Source of the DNA: Mycobacterium adipatum
GTDB taxonomy: Bacteria > Actinomycetota > Actinomycetes > Mycobacteriales > Mycobacteriaceae
Direction of reading: 5' to 3'
Length of the DNA: 64,000 nucleotides
NCBI RefSeq assembly: GCF_001644575.1
Contig: NZ_CP015596.1
Location: 744,001 to 808,000 of the forward strand
The notes under the pieces are model-generated. The model was not told where the DNA came from, ran no database searches, and saw nothing but the letters and a program-made list of their open reading frames with translations. Made by a program: the position numbers and the translations under genes. Shown here in pieces: positions 26,358-34,895 of the stretch (positions within the stretch are counted from its first letter, which is position 1; the number at the start of each line of letters is the position of its first letter).

Positions 26358-27350
26358 ATGTTCGCAAAGCGCAGCACGCACGCCGTCGGGATGGTCCTGC
26401 TGGCCGGTTCACTGGTTCTGGGGATGACCGCCTGTGGTGGGTCGGATTCGGACAGCATCAAGGTCGGGCTGATCACCAAGACCGATTCGAACCCGTTCTT
26501 CGTGAAACTGCGCGAAGCCGCCCAGGCCCAGGCCGACAAGGACGGCGCCGAGCTGATCGCGCTGGCCGGAGCCTTCGACGGCGACAACGAAGGCCAGGTC
26601 GCGGCGATCGAGAACATGGTCGGCCAGGGCGTCAAGGGCATCCTGATCACGCCGAACTCCTCCACCGGTGTGCTCGACGCGATCAAGAAGGCCCGCGATG
26701 CCGGCGTCGTCGTCATCGCCCTCGACACCGCGACCGACCCCGAAGACGCCGTCGACGCGACCTTCGCCACCGACAATCTGGCCGCCGGGGTCAGCCAGGG
26801 CAAGTGGGTGAAAGCCGCGCTCGGCAACGTGCCGGCGCAGATCGTGATGCTGGACGGCACCCCCGGCGGGACGGTGGACACCTTCCGCCACGACGGCTTC
26901 CTGGAGGGCTTCGGTATCACCGAGGGTTCACCGGAGATCGTCGGCCAGGAGAACACCAACGGCGACCAGACCAAGGCGCAGACCGCGATGGAGAACATCC
27001 TTCAGCGCGCTCCGGGCATCAACGCCCTCTACACCATCAACGAGCCGGCGGCCGCAGGCGCCTACCAGGCCATCCAATCCGCGGGCCGGGCCGACCAGAT
27101 CACCATCGGGTCCATCGACGGCAGCTGCACCGGTGTGGCCGACGTGAAGTCCGGAAAGATCGGCGCGACGGTGATGCAGTTCCCGGCCAAGATGGCCGAA
27201 CAGGGCGTGCAGGCCGTGGTCAAGTTCGCCAAGGACGGCACCAAGCCGAGCGGGTTCAACGACACCGGCTCGGAGCTGATCACCGACAAGCCGGTTCCCG
27301 GGCTCGAGTCCAAGGACACCGCCTGGGGCGAGCAGAACTGCTGGGGCTGA
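26358..27350 (+). CDS. frcB: Sugar ABC transporter substrate-binding lipoprotein (FrcB-like)
   Basis: A 330-residue periplasmic-binding-protein type I. The lipoprotein signal ends in MTAC (Cys26). Conserved blocks are KTDSNPFFVKLREAA, GVKGILITPNSSTGVLDAI, VVVIALDTATDPEDAV and IGSIDGSCTGVADVKSG. The CUT2 arrangement that follows (permease, ATPase, kinases) matches the rhizobial fructose system FrcBCAK. Fructose is the likely ligand, with ribose or mannose possible. It is the first gene of the operon, downstream of a LacI operator. Confidence 0.8.
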   Translation: MFAKRSTHAVGMVLLAGSLVLGMTACGGSDSDSIKVGLITKTDSNPFFVKLREAAQAQADKDGAELIALAGAFDGDNEGQVAAIENMVGQGVKGILITPNSSTGVLDAIKKARDAGVVVIALDTATDPEDAVDATFATDNLAAGVSQGKWVKAALGNVPAQIVMLDGTPGGTVDTFRHDGFLEGFGITEGSPEIVGQENTNGDQTKAQTAMENILQRAPGINALYTINEPAAAGAYQAIQSAGRADQITIGSIDGSCTGVADVKSGKIGATVMQFPAKMAEQGVQAVVKFAKDGTKPSGFNDTGSELITDKPVPGLESKDTAWGEQNCWG

Positions 27351-27358
27351 ACCGTCCC

Positions 27359-28354
27359 ATGAGCACCGACGCTCCGACAACGGCGAGGCCATCGGTATCG
27401 AGCCGGTTCAACGTGGACAGCATCCTGCGTGAACCGTTGCTCGGTCCGGTGGTGGCGCTCGTCCTGGCCATCGTCATCTTCAGCTCGATCTCGAACTCGT
27501 TCCTCAACCCGCAGAACGTGTCGCTGATCCTGCAGCAATCGGTGGTCATCGGCATCCTCGCCGTCGGCCAGACGCTGATCATCCTGACCGCCGGCATCGA
27601 CCTCTCGATCGGCGCGATCGCCGTCTTCGGAAGTATCGTGCTGGCCCAGAGCGCCGGAGCCGGAGGACCTTTCGTGGCGCTGGGTTCGACCCTGCTGGTG
27701 TGCGTGGTGTTCGGCGCCGTCAACGGGGGCCTGGTCACCGCGCTGCGGCTGCCCCCCTTCATCGTGACGTTGGGCACGTTCACCGCCATCCAGGCGGCGA
27801 CCCGCCTGCTGGCCGGATCGCAGACCTACCGCGTGGAACAGGGCCCGCTCACCTTCCTGGGCACGTCCTTTCGCATCGGATCCTTCGCGACGACGTACGG
27901 TGTGGTCGCGATGCTGCTGGTGTACCTGGCCGCCTGGTACGCGTTGAGTCAAACCGCTTGGGGTAAGCACGTTTACGCCGTCGGTGGGAACCGGCAAGCG
28001 GCGGATCTCTCCGGCATCAAGTCCGGGCGGGTGTTGCTGTCGGTCTACATCACCACCGGGGTGATCGCGGCCATCGCCGCCTGGGCCGCCCTGGGACGGA
28101 TCCCGAACGCCGACCCGAACGCCTATCAGAACGCCAATCTGGAATCCATCACCGCGGTCGTCATCGGCGGCACCAGTCTGTTCGGCGGGCGCGGCGGTGT
28201 GGGTGGCACGCTGGTCGGCACGCTCATCGTCGGAGTGCTCCGCAACGGCCTGACCCAGGCCGGCGTCGACAATCTGTACCAGAACATCGCCACCGGAATT
28301 CTCGTGATCGTCGCGGTGGCGGTGGATCAGTTCGCCCGCAGGAGGTCGCAATGA
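27359..28354 (+). CDS. frcC: Sugar ABC transporter permease (FrcC-like)
   Basis: A 331-residue CUT2-family permease with about nine or ten hydrophobic segments. ILTAGIDLSIGAI and GKHVYAVGGNRQAADLSGI (the cytoplasmic coupling-helix region) are typical of RbsC/FrcC proteins. It starts nine bases after the binding-protein stop and overlaps the ATPase gene by four bases (ATGA), so all three subunits are co-translated. One ORF presumably forms a homodimeric channel. Confidence 0.85.
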   Translation: MSTDAPTTARPSVSSRFNVDSILREPLLGPVVALVLAIVIFSSISNSFLNPQNVSLILQQSVVIGILAVGQTLIILTAGIDLSIGAIAVFGSIVLAQSAGAGGPFVALGSTLLVCVVFGAVNGGLVTALRLPPFIVTLGTFTAIQAATRLLAGSQTYRVEQGPLTFLGTSFRIGSFATTYGVVAMLLVYLAAWYALSQTAWGKHVYAVGGNRQAADLSGIKSGRVLLSVYITTGVIAAIAAWAALGRIPNADPNAYQNANLESITAVVIGGTSLFGGRGGVGGTLVGTLIVGVLRNGLTQAGVDNLYQNIATGILVIVAVAVDQFARRRSQ

Positions 28355-29145
28355 CGATGGGGATGAATGCCACCCCGGTGCTGGAGGCCCGCGGCCTGGT
28401 CAAGAAATACGGCAGCGTCACCGCGATCGACGGTGCCGACTTCGCCCTGCGCGCGGGCGAGGTACTGGCGGTCATCGGTGACAACGGTGCGGGCAAGTCC
28501 AGCCTGATCAAGGCGCTGGCCGGCGCCGTGGTGCCCGACGCGGGTGAGATCCTGATGAACGGAACACCGGTGTCGTTCCGCAACACCCGAGACGCCCGCG
28601 CGGCCGGGATCGAGACGGTGTATCAGGACCTGGCAGTGGTGGCCGCCTTGGATATCGCGTCGAACCTGTACCTCGGTCGCGAGGTGCGACGGAAAGGTCT
28701 CGCGGGCAGTATGTTCCGACGGCTCGACATGCCGAGAATGCGCCAGGACGCGTCTCAGCATCTCGCGGATCTCAAGATCGGCATCAAGTCGGTGAACCAG
28801 GCTGTCGAGACGCTGTCCGGCGGCCAGCGACAGGGCGTCGCGGTGGCGCGGGCCGCCGCATTCGGTCGCGGCGTGATCATCATGGACGAACCGACGGCCG
28901 CGCTCGGCGTCCGGGAATCGGGGCAGGTGATCGACCTCATCCGATCGATCCGCGACCGCGGCATCCCGGTGGTGCTCATCAGCCATGACATGCCGCACGT
29001 GTTCGAGGTGGCCGACCGGATCCACATCCACCGGCTCGGCAAACGGGCCGGTGTCGTCGACCCGAAGAAGCGTTCGATGTCCGAGGTGGTAGCCCTCATG
29101 ACCGGTGCGGAGGAGCCGACCGATGAGGAACGCGCCGGACTCTGA
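28351..29145 (+). CDS. frcA: Sugar ABC transporter ATP-binding protein (FrcA-like)
   Basis: A 264-residue ATPase with a single nucleotide-binding domain. Walker A GDNGAGKSS (43-51), signature LSGGQRQG, Walker B VIIMDEPTAAL and switch His in LISHDMPHV are all present. CUT2 ATPases such as RbsA have two fused domains; a single-domain version with VFEVADRIHIHRLG near the end is characteristic of FrcA. This is the best sequence evidence that the importer is of the fructose type. Confidence 0.87.
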   Translation: MTMGMNATPVLEARGLVKKYGSVTAIDGADFALRAGEVLAVIGDNGAGKSSLIKALAGAVVPDAGEILMNGTPVSFRNTRDARAAGIETVYQDLAVVAALDIASNLYLGREVRRKGLAGSMFRRLDMPRMRQDASQHLADLKIGIKSVNQAVETLSGGQRQGVAVARAAAFGRGVIIMDEPTAALGVRESGQVIDLIRSIRDRGIPVVLISHDMPHVFEVADRIHIHRLGKRAGVVDPKKRSMSEVVALMTGAEEPTDEERAGL

Positions 29146-30043
29146 GAAGGCCCCGATCGGGGTCTTCGTGGGATTGGCAACACTGGACGTGGTGCACCGC
29201 GTCGCGAAAGCGCCGGCGGCGAACCAGAAGATCACCGCGACGGCGCAATTCGTCGCCGCCGGTGGACCCGCCGCGAACGCGGCCGTCACCTTCGCGGCGC
29301 TGGGCGGCGATGCGATGCTGGTGACCGCGCTCGGCGAGGACCCGGTCGCCGCTTTGATCCGTGCCGATCTCGCGCGCTACGGCGTCAACGTCGTCGACGC
29401 CGCGGCGGGTGCCACCCGTGCGGTCCCCGTGTCGGCGGCCGCGGTGACCGAATCCACTGGCGACCGATCGGTCGTCTCGCTGGACGCAGTGCACTCCGAC
29501 GCACAGCCTCCGGGCAACCTGGCCGACCTGATCGCGGACGCCGATGTGGTGCTCATCGATGGGCACCACCCGTTGCTCGCCCGGGCCGCCGCCCGGCACG
29601 CCGGTGGCAGGGGCACCACCGTGGTCGTGGATGCCGGCAGATGGAAGCCGGTGATGGCCGATCTGCTCGCCGATGTCACCGACATGGTGTGCTCCAACGA
29701 CTTCCGGATGCCCGGGGCCGACACCCCGGAGTCCTCCGCCGCGGCCTTGGTGCGCAGCGGTGTCCGGACCGTCGTTACCACGCACGGCGGCGAGCCCGTG
29801 CGGTGGTGGTCGCAAGGTGACCAGGGATCGGTGCCGGTGCCGCCGGTGGCCGTGGTCGACACCCTCGGTGCCGGCGACGTGTTCCACGGCGCGTACGCAT
29901 ACTTCTCGACCCGGGGCGAGACCGGGATCGCCGAGCGCATCGATCGCTGCGCCCGGGTGGCCGCACTACGGTGTTCGGTAGTCGGGCCCCGGGCGTGGCT
30001 GGACGAACTCCCCATTGATCTCACTCGAAAGCGGGCACGGTGA
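29123..30043 (+). CDS. PfkB-family sugar kinase
   Basis: A 306-residue ribokinase-fold enzyme. FVAAGGPAANAAVTFAALGG is the N-terminal PfkB signature and VVDTLGAGDVFHGAYAY holds the catalytic Asp and anion hole (GAGD). The GDRSVVSLDAV segment lines the sugar site. It may be a fructokinase or a phosphofructokinase. The ATG at 29123 follows CGGAGGAG, and the gene overlaps the ATPase gene by 23 bp. Confidence 0.82.
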   Translation: MRNAPDSEKAPIGVFVGLATLDVVHRVAKAPAANQKITATAQFVAAGGPAANAAVTFAALGGDAMLVTALGEDPVAALIRADLARYGVNVVDAAAGATRAVPVSAAAVTESTGDRSVVSLDAVHSDAQPPGNLADLIADADVVLIDGHHPLLARAAARHAGGRGTTVVVDAGRWKPVMADLLADVTDMVCSNDFRMPGADTPESSAAALVRSGVRTVVTTHGGEPVRWWSQGDQGSVPVPPVAVVDTLGAGDVFHGAYAYFSTRGETGIAERIDRCARVAALRCSVVGPRAWLDELPIDLTRKRAR

Positions 30044-30690
30044 CCGTGGAGCTGGACGCGCAGGACACCACACTCGACGAGTTGGTCGAGTCGGCCAGGG
30101 CGCTCGTCGTACCGGGCGAACGCCGCATCCTCGGCCTCACCGGAGCGCCGGGCGCCGGGAAGTCCACGGTCGCCGAGCAACTCGTCGATGCGCTGGGGCC
30201 CGAGGTCGCCGTGCTCGTGCCCATGGACGGGTTCCATCTGGCCAATGAGGTCCTCATCGAGCTGGGCCGGCTGGACCGCAAAGGTGCGCACGACACCTTC
30301 GACGACGGTGGATATGCGCGGCTGATCGCCACCCTGGCGACCCAGCGGGTGGACGATCCGGTGGTGTACGCGCCTCGGTTCCGGCGCGAGATCGAGGAGT
30401 CGATCGGCTCGTCCATCCCGGTGCCCCCGACGGTCCCGCTGGTCGTCACCGAGGGCAACTACCTGCTGCTGGACGTCGATGCGTGGCCCACGGCGCGGTC
30501 GCACATCGATGCGGTGTGGTTCCTCGCCCCCGACACCGACGTTCGGCATGCGCGGCTGGTGCGCCGCCACGAGGCGTACGGGAAGTCCGCGGAGGAGGCG
30601 GCGTTGTGGGCGCTCGGGTCCGACGAGCGCAACGCCCGGCTGATCGAGTCGACCGCCGGCCGCGCCGACCGCATCGTGCGCCTCCGATGA
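30040..30690 (+). CDS. frcK: FrcK-like nucleoside/sugar kinase of the P-loop uridine-kinase type
   Basis: A 216-residue P-loop kinase. Walker A GAPGAGKST (35-43), VLVPMDGFHLAN with the catalytic Asp, and VVTEGNYLLLD are shared with uridine/pantothenate-kinase-like proteins. In rhizobia FrcK follows frcBCA and was named a fructose-transport-system kinase without proven fructokinase activity. GTG start overlapping the PfkB stop by four bases; its own stop overlaps the LacI start. Together these show one tightly coupled message. Confidence 0.78.
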   Translation: MTVELDAQDTTLDELVESARALVVPGERRILGLTGAPGAGKSTVAEQLVDALGPEVAVLVPMDGFHLANEVLIELGRLDRKGAHDTFDDGGYARLIATLATQRVDDPVVYAPRFRREIEESIGSSIPVPPTVPLVVTEGNYLLLDVDAWPTARSHIDAVWFLAPDTDVRHARLVRRHEAYGKSAEEAALWALGSDERNARLIESTAGRADRIVRLR

Positions 30691-31685
30691 CCACGATGGG
30701 CGATGTCGCCCGCCTGGCCGGGGTGTCCGCCTCGACGGTGTCGCACGTGCTCAACGGCACCCGCAAGGTCAACACCGCCACCCGGCTGCGGGTGGAGGCG
30801 GCCATCGAGGAAGTCGGCTACCGTCGCAACGGGGTCGCCCGATCGCTCGCGGCGGGGCGCACCCACACGGTGGGACTGTCGATTTCGGCGTTGACCAATC
30901 CGTATTTCGGCAGCCTGGTGCACGCCGTCGAACGGGCGCTGTCCGACGCCGGGTATGTCCTGATCGTGGGGGACTCCCATGACGACGTGGTCTCCGAGCA
31001 GCGGGTCACCGGGTCGCTGCTGGACCGGCAGGTCGACGGGATGATCGTGGCGCCCGCCGCCGGGTCTGAACGCTTCACATTGCCCGAAATCACCCGTACT
31101 GCTACACCTCTGGTACTCATCGACCGAGGCGTGGCGGCCGGGTGTGATCAGGTCGGACCGGAGAACTTCGAGGCGGCGAAGTCGCTGACCGAGCACCTGC
31201 TGGACCGGGGTCACCGACGGGTCGCCGTGGTGCGCGGTATCGCCGGGATCTCCTCCACGATCGAGCGATTCGAGGGATACTGCGCGGCACTGGCCGGCCG
31301 GGGCATCGCCATCGACCCGGCGCTCGTCCTCGACGGTGAATCGAGCACCGACGCGGCCGAACGCGTGGTGTACGCGCTGATGTCGGATGTGGACCGGCCG
31401 GCCGCGCTGGTCTCGCTCAACAATGCGATGACCATCGGGACGCTCAAAGCTCTTCGCGGACTGGGGTTATCGATCCCCAACGATGTGGCGTTCGCCTGCT
31501 ATGACGACTTCGAATGGTCTGATCTGTTCGAGCCCAGGCTCACCGCGGCGGCGCAGGACGTCGATACCATCGGCACCACCGCGGTGGAACTGCTCCTGGC
31601 GCGGATGCGGGGAAATGCCGATGCACCCCAACAGATTCGCGTGCCGACAACCTTCCACCACCGCAATTCGTGCGGATGTTCGTGA
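30687..31685 (+). CDS. LacI-family transcriptional repressor
   Basis: A 332-residue regulator. The LacI HTH and hinge (4-60: GDVARLAGVSASTVSHVLNG, KVNTATRLRVEAAIEEVGY, RNGVARSLAAGRTHTVGL) lead to a type I periplasmic-binding fold that ends in FHHRNSCGC. It lies inside the fructose operon, so it is autoregulated if it binds the palindrome at 26281-26294. The inducer is probably fructose or a phosphate ester. Start ATG overlaps the kinase stop (ATGA). Confidence 0.88.
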   Translation: MTTMGDVARLAGVSASTVSHVLNGTRKVNTATRLRVEAAIEEVGYRRNGVARSLAAGRTHTVGLSISALTNPYFGSLVHAVERALSDAGYVLIVGDSHDDVVSEQRVTGSLLDRQVDGMIVAPAAGSERFTLPEITRTATPLVLIDRGVAAGCDQVGPENFEAAKSLTEHLLDRGHRRVAVVRGIAGISSTIERFEGYCAALAGRGIAIDPALVLDGESSTDAAERVVYALMSDVDRPAALVSLNNAMTIGTLKALRGLGLSIPNDVAFACYDDFEWSDLFEPRLTAAAQDVDTIGTTAVELLLARMRGNADAPQQIRVPTTFHHRNSCGCS

Positions 31686-31722
31686 CGCCCAGCCCAACCC
31701 CTGCGGATAAGGACTCGCCACC

Positions 31723-32745
31723 GTGCCGATAGCTACCCCTGATCACTACGTGGCAATGCTCGACCGCGCCAAGGACGGCGGCTTCGCGTACCCGGCGATC
31801 AACGTGACCAGCTCTCAGACGCTCAACGCCGCCCTGCAGGGGTTCGCCGAGGCCGAGAGCGACGGCATCATCCAGGTGTCCCTGGGAACCGCGCTCTACC
31901 TGTCCGGGAACAGCGTGCAGAACCGGTTCGCCGGGTCGAAGGCGCTCGCGTTGTACGCACACGAGGTCGCGCGGCACTATCCGGTCAGCGTGGCTCTGCA
32001 CACCGACCACTGCCCGGCCGAGAACCTCGACGACTGGGTGCGGCCGCTGATCGCCGATTCCGTCGAGCGCCGCGGTCGCGGGCTGGAGCCGCTGTATCAA
32101 TCACACATGTGGGACGGATCCGCGGTCCCGTTGGCCGAGAACCTGCGCATCGCCGAAGGCCTGCTGGAGGCGTCGGTGCAAGCGAACACCCTGCTGGAAA
32201 TCGAGGTCGGGGTGATCGGCGGCGAAGAGGACGGTATCTCGCACGAGATCAACGAGCAGCTGTACTCCACCGTCGAGGATGCTCGCGCCACCGTCGCGGC
32301 GCTGGGCACCGGAGAGCGCGGTCGCTACCTCACCGCGCTGACCTTCGGCAATGTGCACGGTGTCTACCATCCGGACTCGGTACACCTGCGCCCGGAGATC
32401 CTGGAGGAGATCCAGATCGTCATCGGTGGTGAAACCGGCAGGGTCAAGCCGTTCGACCTCGTCTTCCACGGTGGGTCGGGGTCGAGCGCTGAGGACATCG
32501 CGTCCGCCGTCGCCAGCGGCGTCGTCAAGATGAACGTCGATACCGACACTCAATACGCGTTCACCCGGTCCATCGCCGGCCACATGCTCTCCCATTACGA
32601 CCAGGTGCTCAAGGTCGACGGCGGTTACGGTAACAAGAAGGCCTACGACCCGAGATCCTGGGGTAAGCCGGCCGAGAATGCCATGGCGGCAAGGGTTGTC
32701 GAGGCCGCACAGATGCTGGGTTCGGCGGGACGGGCGATGCGTTAG
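31723..32745 (+). CDS. Class II fructose-bisphosphate aldolase
   Basis: A 340-residue class II (Zn-dependent) aldolase. HTDHC (93-97) supplies Asp and Zn-binding His, GNVHGVY and FHGGSGS the other zinc and phosphate ligands, and KMNVDTDTQYAFTRSI closes the active site. It cleaves fructose-1,6-bisphosphate to glyceraldehyde-3-phosphate and DHAP. Placement at the end of the fructose operon makes it a dedicated second copy, assuming the housekeeping fba lies elsewhere. GTG start, 37 bp after the repressor. Confidence 0.87.
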   Translation: MPIATPDHYVAMLDRAKDGGFAYPAINVTSSQTLNAALQGFAEAESDGIIQVSLGTALYLSGNSVQNRFAGSKALALYAHEVARHYPVSVALHTDHCPAENLDDWVRPLIADSVERRGRGLEPLYQSHMWDGSAVPLAENLRIAEGLLEASVQANTLLEIEVGVIGGEEDGISHEINEQLYSTVEDARATVAALGTGERGRYLTALTFGNVHGVYHPDSVHLRPEILEEIQIVIGGETGRVKPFDLVFHGGSGSSAEDIASAVASGVVKMNVDTDTQYAFTRSIAGHMLSHYDQVLKVDGGYGNKKAYDPRSWGKPAENAMAARVVEAAQMLGSAGRAMR

Positions 32746-34883
32746 GCCGGAGTCACGTCGGTCCCGGACCCCTTGACCGAAGCCTTGGCGCGCTTCTCCG
32801 CCCGCACCGACCGCTTCCCGCGGACGAATCCGGTCGGCGACACGGTCGCGGACACCAGCGTCGCCTCACCGTTGACGAACGGGTGGAACCCGACACCGGC
32901 GCCCCCGCGTCCCTTGACCGGGATATCGGGCACCTCGGTGACCTTCCATCCTCGTTCCGAGATCGACAGAATGGCCTCGTCGTTACCACAGGTGAGCGGG
33001 AACGCGGCGATGACCGCGTCCGCCGGGTCGCCCGCCGCGAGCTTCACCCCGGCCACGCCGTTGCCGGCAGCCCCCTGCGGGTTCACCGCGGCCGGATCGA
33101 TGCGCAGGATCTTTCCGCGCCGGGTCACCAGCGCCAGATGCGAACCGGGGGCCAGCACGCCCGAGCACAGCAGCCCGGTGATATCCGGTGCGACCGGGAT
33201 ATCGCGGATCTTGAAGGGCAAACCACCGCCGGTGGTGAACTTGATGCGGCCGTCGGTCCACACCGCCCAGCCCAGTCCCGAGCTGAGCAGCTCGCCGTGG
33301 CTGTCGGAGAACACCCCGCGGTCATCGAGACGCCACGCGGCGTTGACCTTTCGCTCCCGTGGGCCGTCATCGTCACCGGCCGCCGACACCGGAGTGGCGT
33401 CGAAATCCAGCACGGTACGGCGGTCGAACTCGGCGTCCTTGAACAGCTTCGCGGTTTCCACCAGTTCCTGGTCGATCACCTTACGGCGCGCGTCGGGGTT
33501 GCCGACCAGCTCGGTGAGCTCGGCGAACTCGGCGTCCAGCTTCTCCGCTTCGGCTTGAAGTTCGATCACGTCGAGTTTGGTCAGGCGTCGAAGTTGCAGC
33601 CCGAGAACGTAATCGGCCTGTTCGGCGTCGATGGCGAACCGCTCCTGCAGGCCCTGGCGGGCCTCGTCCACGGTGTCCGAACCGCGGATCACCGCGACCG
33701 CGGCATCGATGTCGAGGTGGATGGTCATCAGACCGGCCACCAGGTGGCGCCGAGCGCTCACCTTCTCCAACCGGTATTCACTGCGGTGCAGCACCACAGA
33801 GTCGCGCAGCGACAGGAACGCGCCGATCAGCTCGCGCACCGACCACCAGCGCGGTACCCGGTTCTCGTCGAGCGCAACCAGACTCGCGGCGAACGTCCCC
33901 TCCAGGGGAGTCAGGGCCAGTAGTTGCTCACGGATGGTCTCTGCGCTGTGCCCGCGTTTGGCGGTGACGACGATGCGCAAGCCGTTGCGCCGGTCGGTCA
34001 GATCCGACAGGTCCGCCACACCGGCGAGCTCCCCGGACTCCACCAGCGCCCGGATACGGTCCTGCACGGTGTTGCTGGCCACTCCGGGCGGAAGCTCGGT
34101 GATGATCACGTTCTTGCCGTCGACGGACACCGTGCCGCGGACGGTGAACGCGCCGCGGCCGGTGGTGATGTAGTCGCGCAGCCCACCCTCGCCGACAACC
34201 GTTGCCCCGCAGCCCCAGTCGGGTCCGGGAATGAGCTTCATCAACGTGTCGTCGGTCGTGTTGGGCCGAGCCAGCAGTGCACGGCACGCGGCCATGATCT
34301 CGCGGGGGTTGTGCGCGGGCACCTTGGTGGCCCAGCCCTCGGCGATGCCGACCGCGCCGTTGCACAACAACACCGGCCAGCGGGCCGGCAGCACCGTGGG
34401 TTCGGTCCATTCCCCGTCGAAGGTCGCCACCATCGGCACGGCGTGGTCGTCGAGTTCGGCGGTCAGCGCCGCCCCGGGCGCCGACAGCCGCATCTCGGTG
34501 TAGCGGTCCGCGGCGGGGATGTCGCCCTGGATGCGTGGGAAGGCGCCCTGCCCGTCGATGACTTTCACGCGCTGGAAGTCGGCCGCCATCAGCGCGGCCG
34601 CCCCGTACATCGACGCGCCACCGTGCGGGTGCAGGTTGCCGGTGACCGCCGAGCAGACCTTCGAGGATTTCTGCGGTTTGTTGCCGGGCAGCAGCCGCGA
34701 CTCGTGCATCTGGTACAGCAGGCGCCGCTGTCCGGGCTTGAGCCCGTCGAAAGCGGACGGGATGGCGCGGTCGCTGACGCTGTAGAGCGCGAAGGTCAGC
34801 TGGTACTGGTTCCAGTAGTCGTCGGCGCTCTGGTCGAGCACCAGATCGGGGTTCTGTTCGGGAACGTCCAAGGTGGCGGTCAC
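32742..34883 (-). CDS. Type IIA DNA topoisomerase A subunit (GyrA/ParC-like, TopoM-type)
   Basis: A 713-residue protein. QRRLLYQMHESRLLPGNKPQKSSK and NLHPHGG form the winged-helix breakage region; DRYTEMRL carries catalytic Tyr128. A coiled-coil gate (about 420-500) precedes a reduced C-terminal beta-pinwheel (about 520-690). The GyrA-box (QRRGGKG) is absent, so it is not gyrase. M. smegmatis carries an additional non-gyrase type II enzyme (TopoM) of two subunits, which this pair resembles. It follows the B subunit by 12 bases. Its 3' end overlaps the aldolase gene by 4 bp. Confidence 0.83.
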   Translation of the reverse strand: MTATLDVPEQNPDLVLDQSADDYWNQYQLTFALYSVSDRAIPSAFDGLKPGQRRLLYQMHESRLLPGNKPQKSSKVCSAVTGNLHPHGGASMYGAAALMAADFQRVKVIDGQGAFPRIQGDIPAADRYTEMRLSAPGAALTAELDDHAVPMVATFDGEWTEPTVLPARWPVLLCNGAVGIAEGWATKVPAHNPREIMAACRALLARPNTTDDTLMKLIPGPDWGCGATVVGEGGLRDYITTGRGAFTVRGTVSVDGKNVIITELPPGVASNTVQDRIRALVESGELAGVADLSDLTDRRNGLRIVVTAKRGHSAETIREQLLALTPLEGTFAASLVALDENRVPRWWSVRELIGAFLSLRDSVVLHRSEYRLEKVSARRHLVAGLMTIHLDIDAAVAVIRGSDTVDEARQGLQERFAIDAEQADYVLGLQLRRLTKLDVIELQAEAEKLDAEFAELTELVGNPDARRKVIDQELVETAKLFKDAEFDRRTVLDFDATPVSAAGDDDGPRERKVNAAWRLDDRGVFSDSHGELLSSGLGWAVWTDGRIKFTTGGGLPFKIRDIPVAPDITGLLCSGVLAPGSHLALVTRRGKILRIDPAAVNPQGAAGNGVAGVKLAAGDPADAVIAAFPLTCGNDEAILSISERGWKVTEVPDIPVKGRGGAGVGFHPFVNGEATLVSATVSPTGFVRGKRSVRAEKRAKASVKGSGTDVTPA

Positions 34884-34895
34884 AGTGAGTACTTC

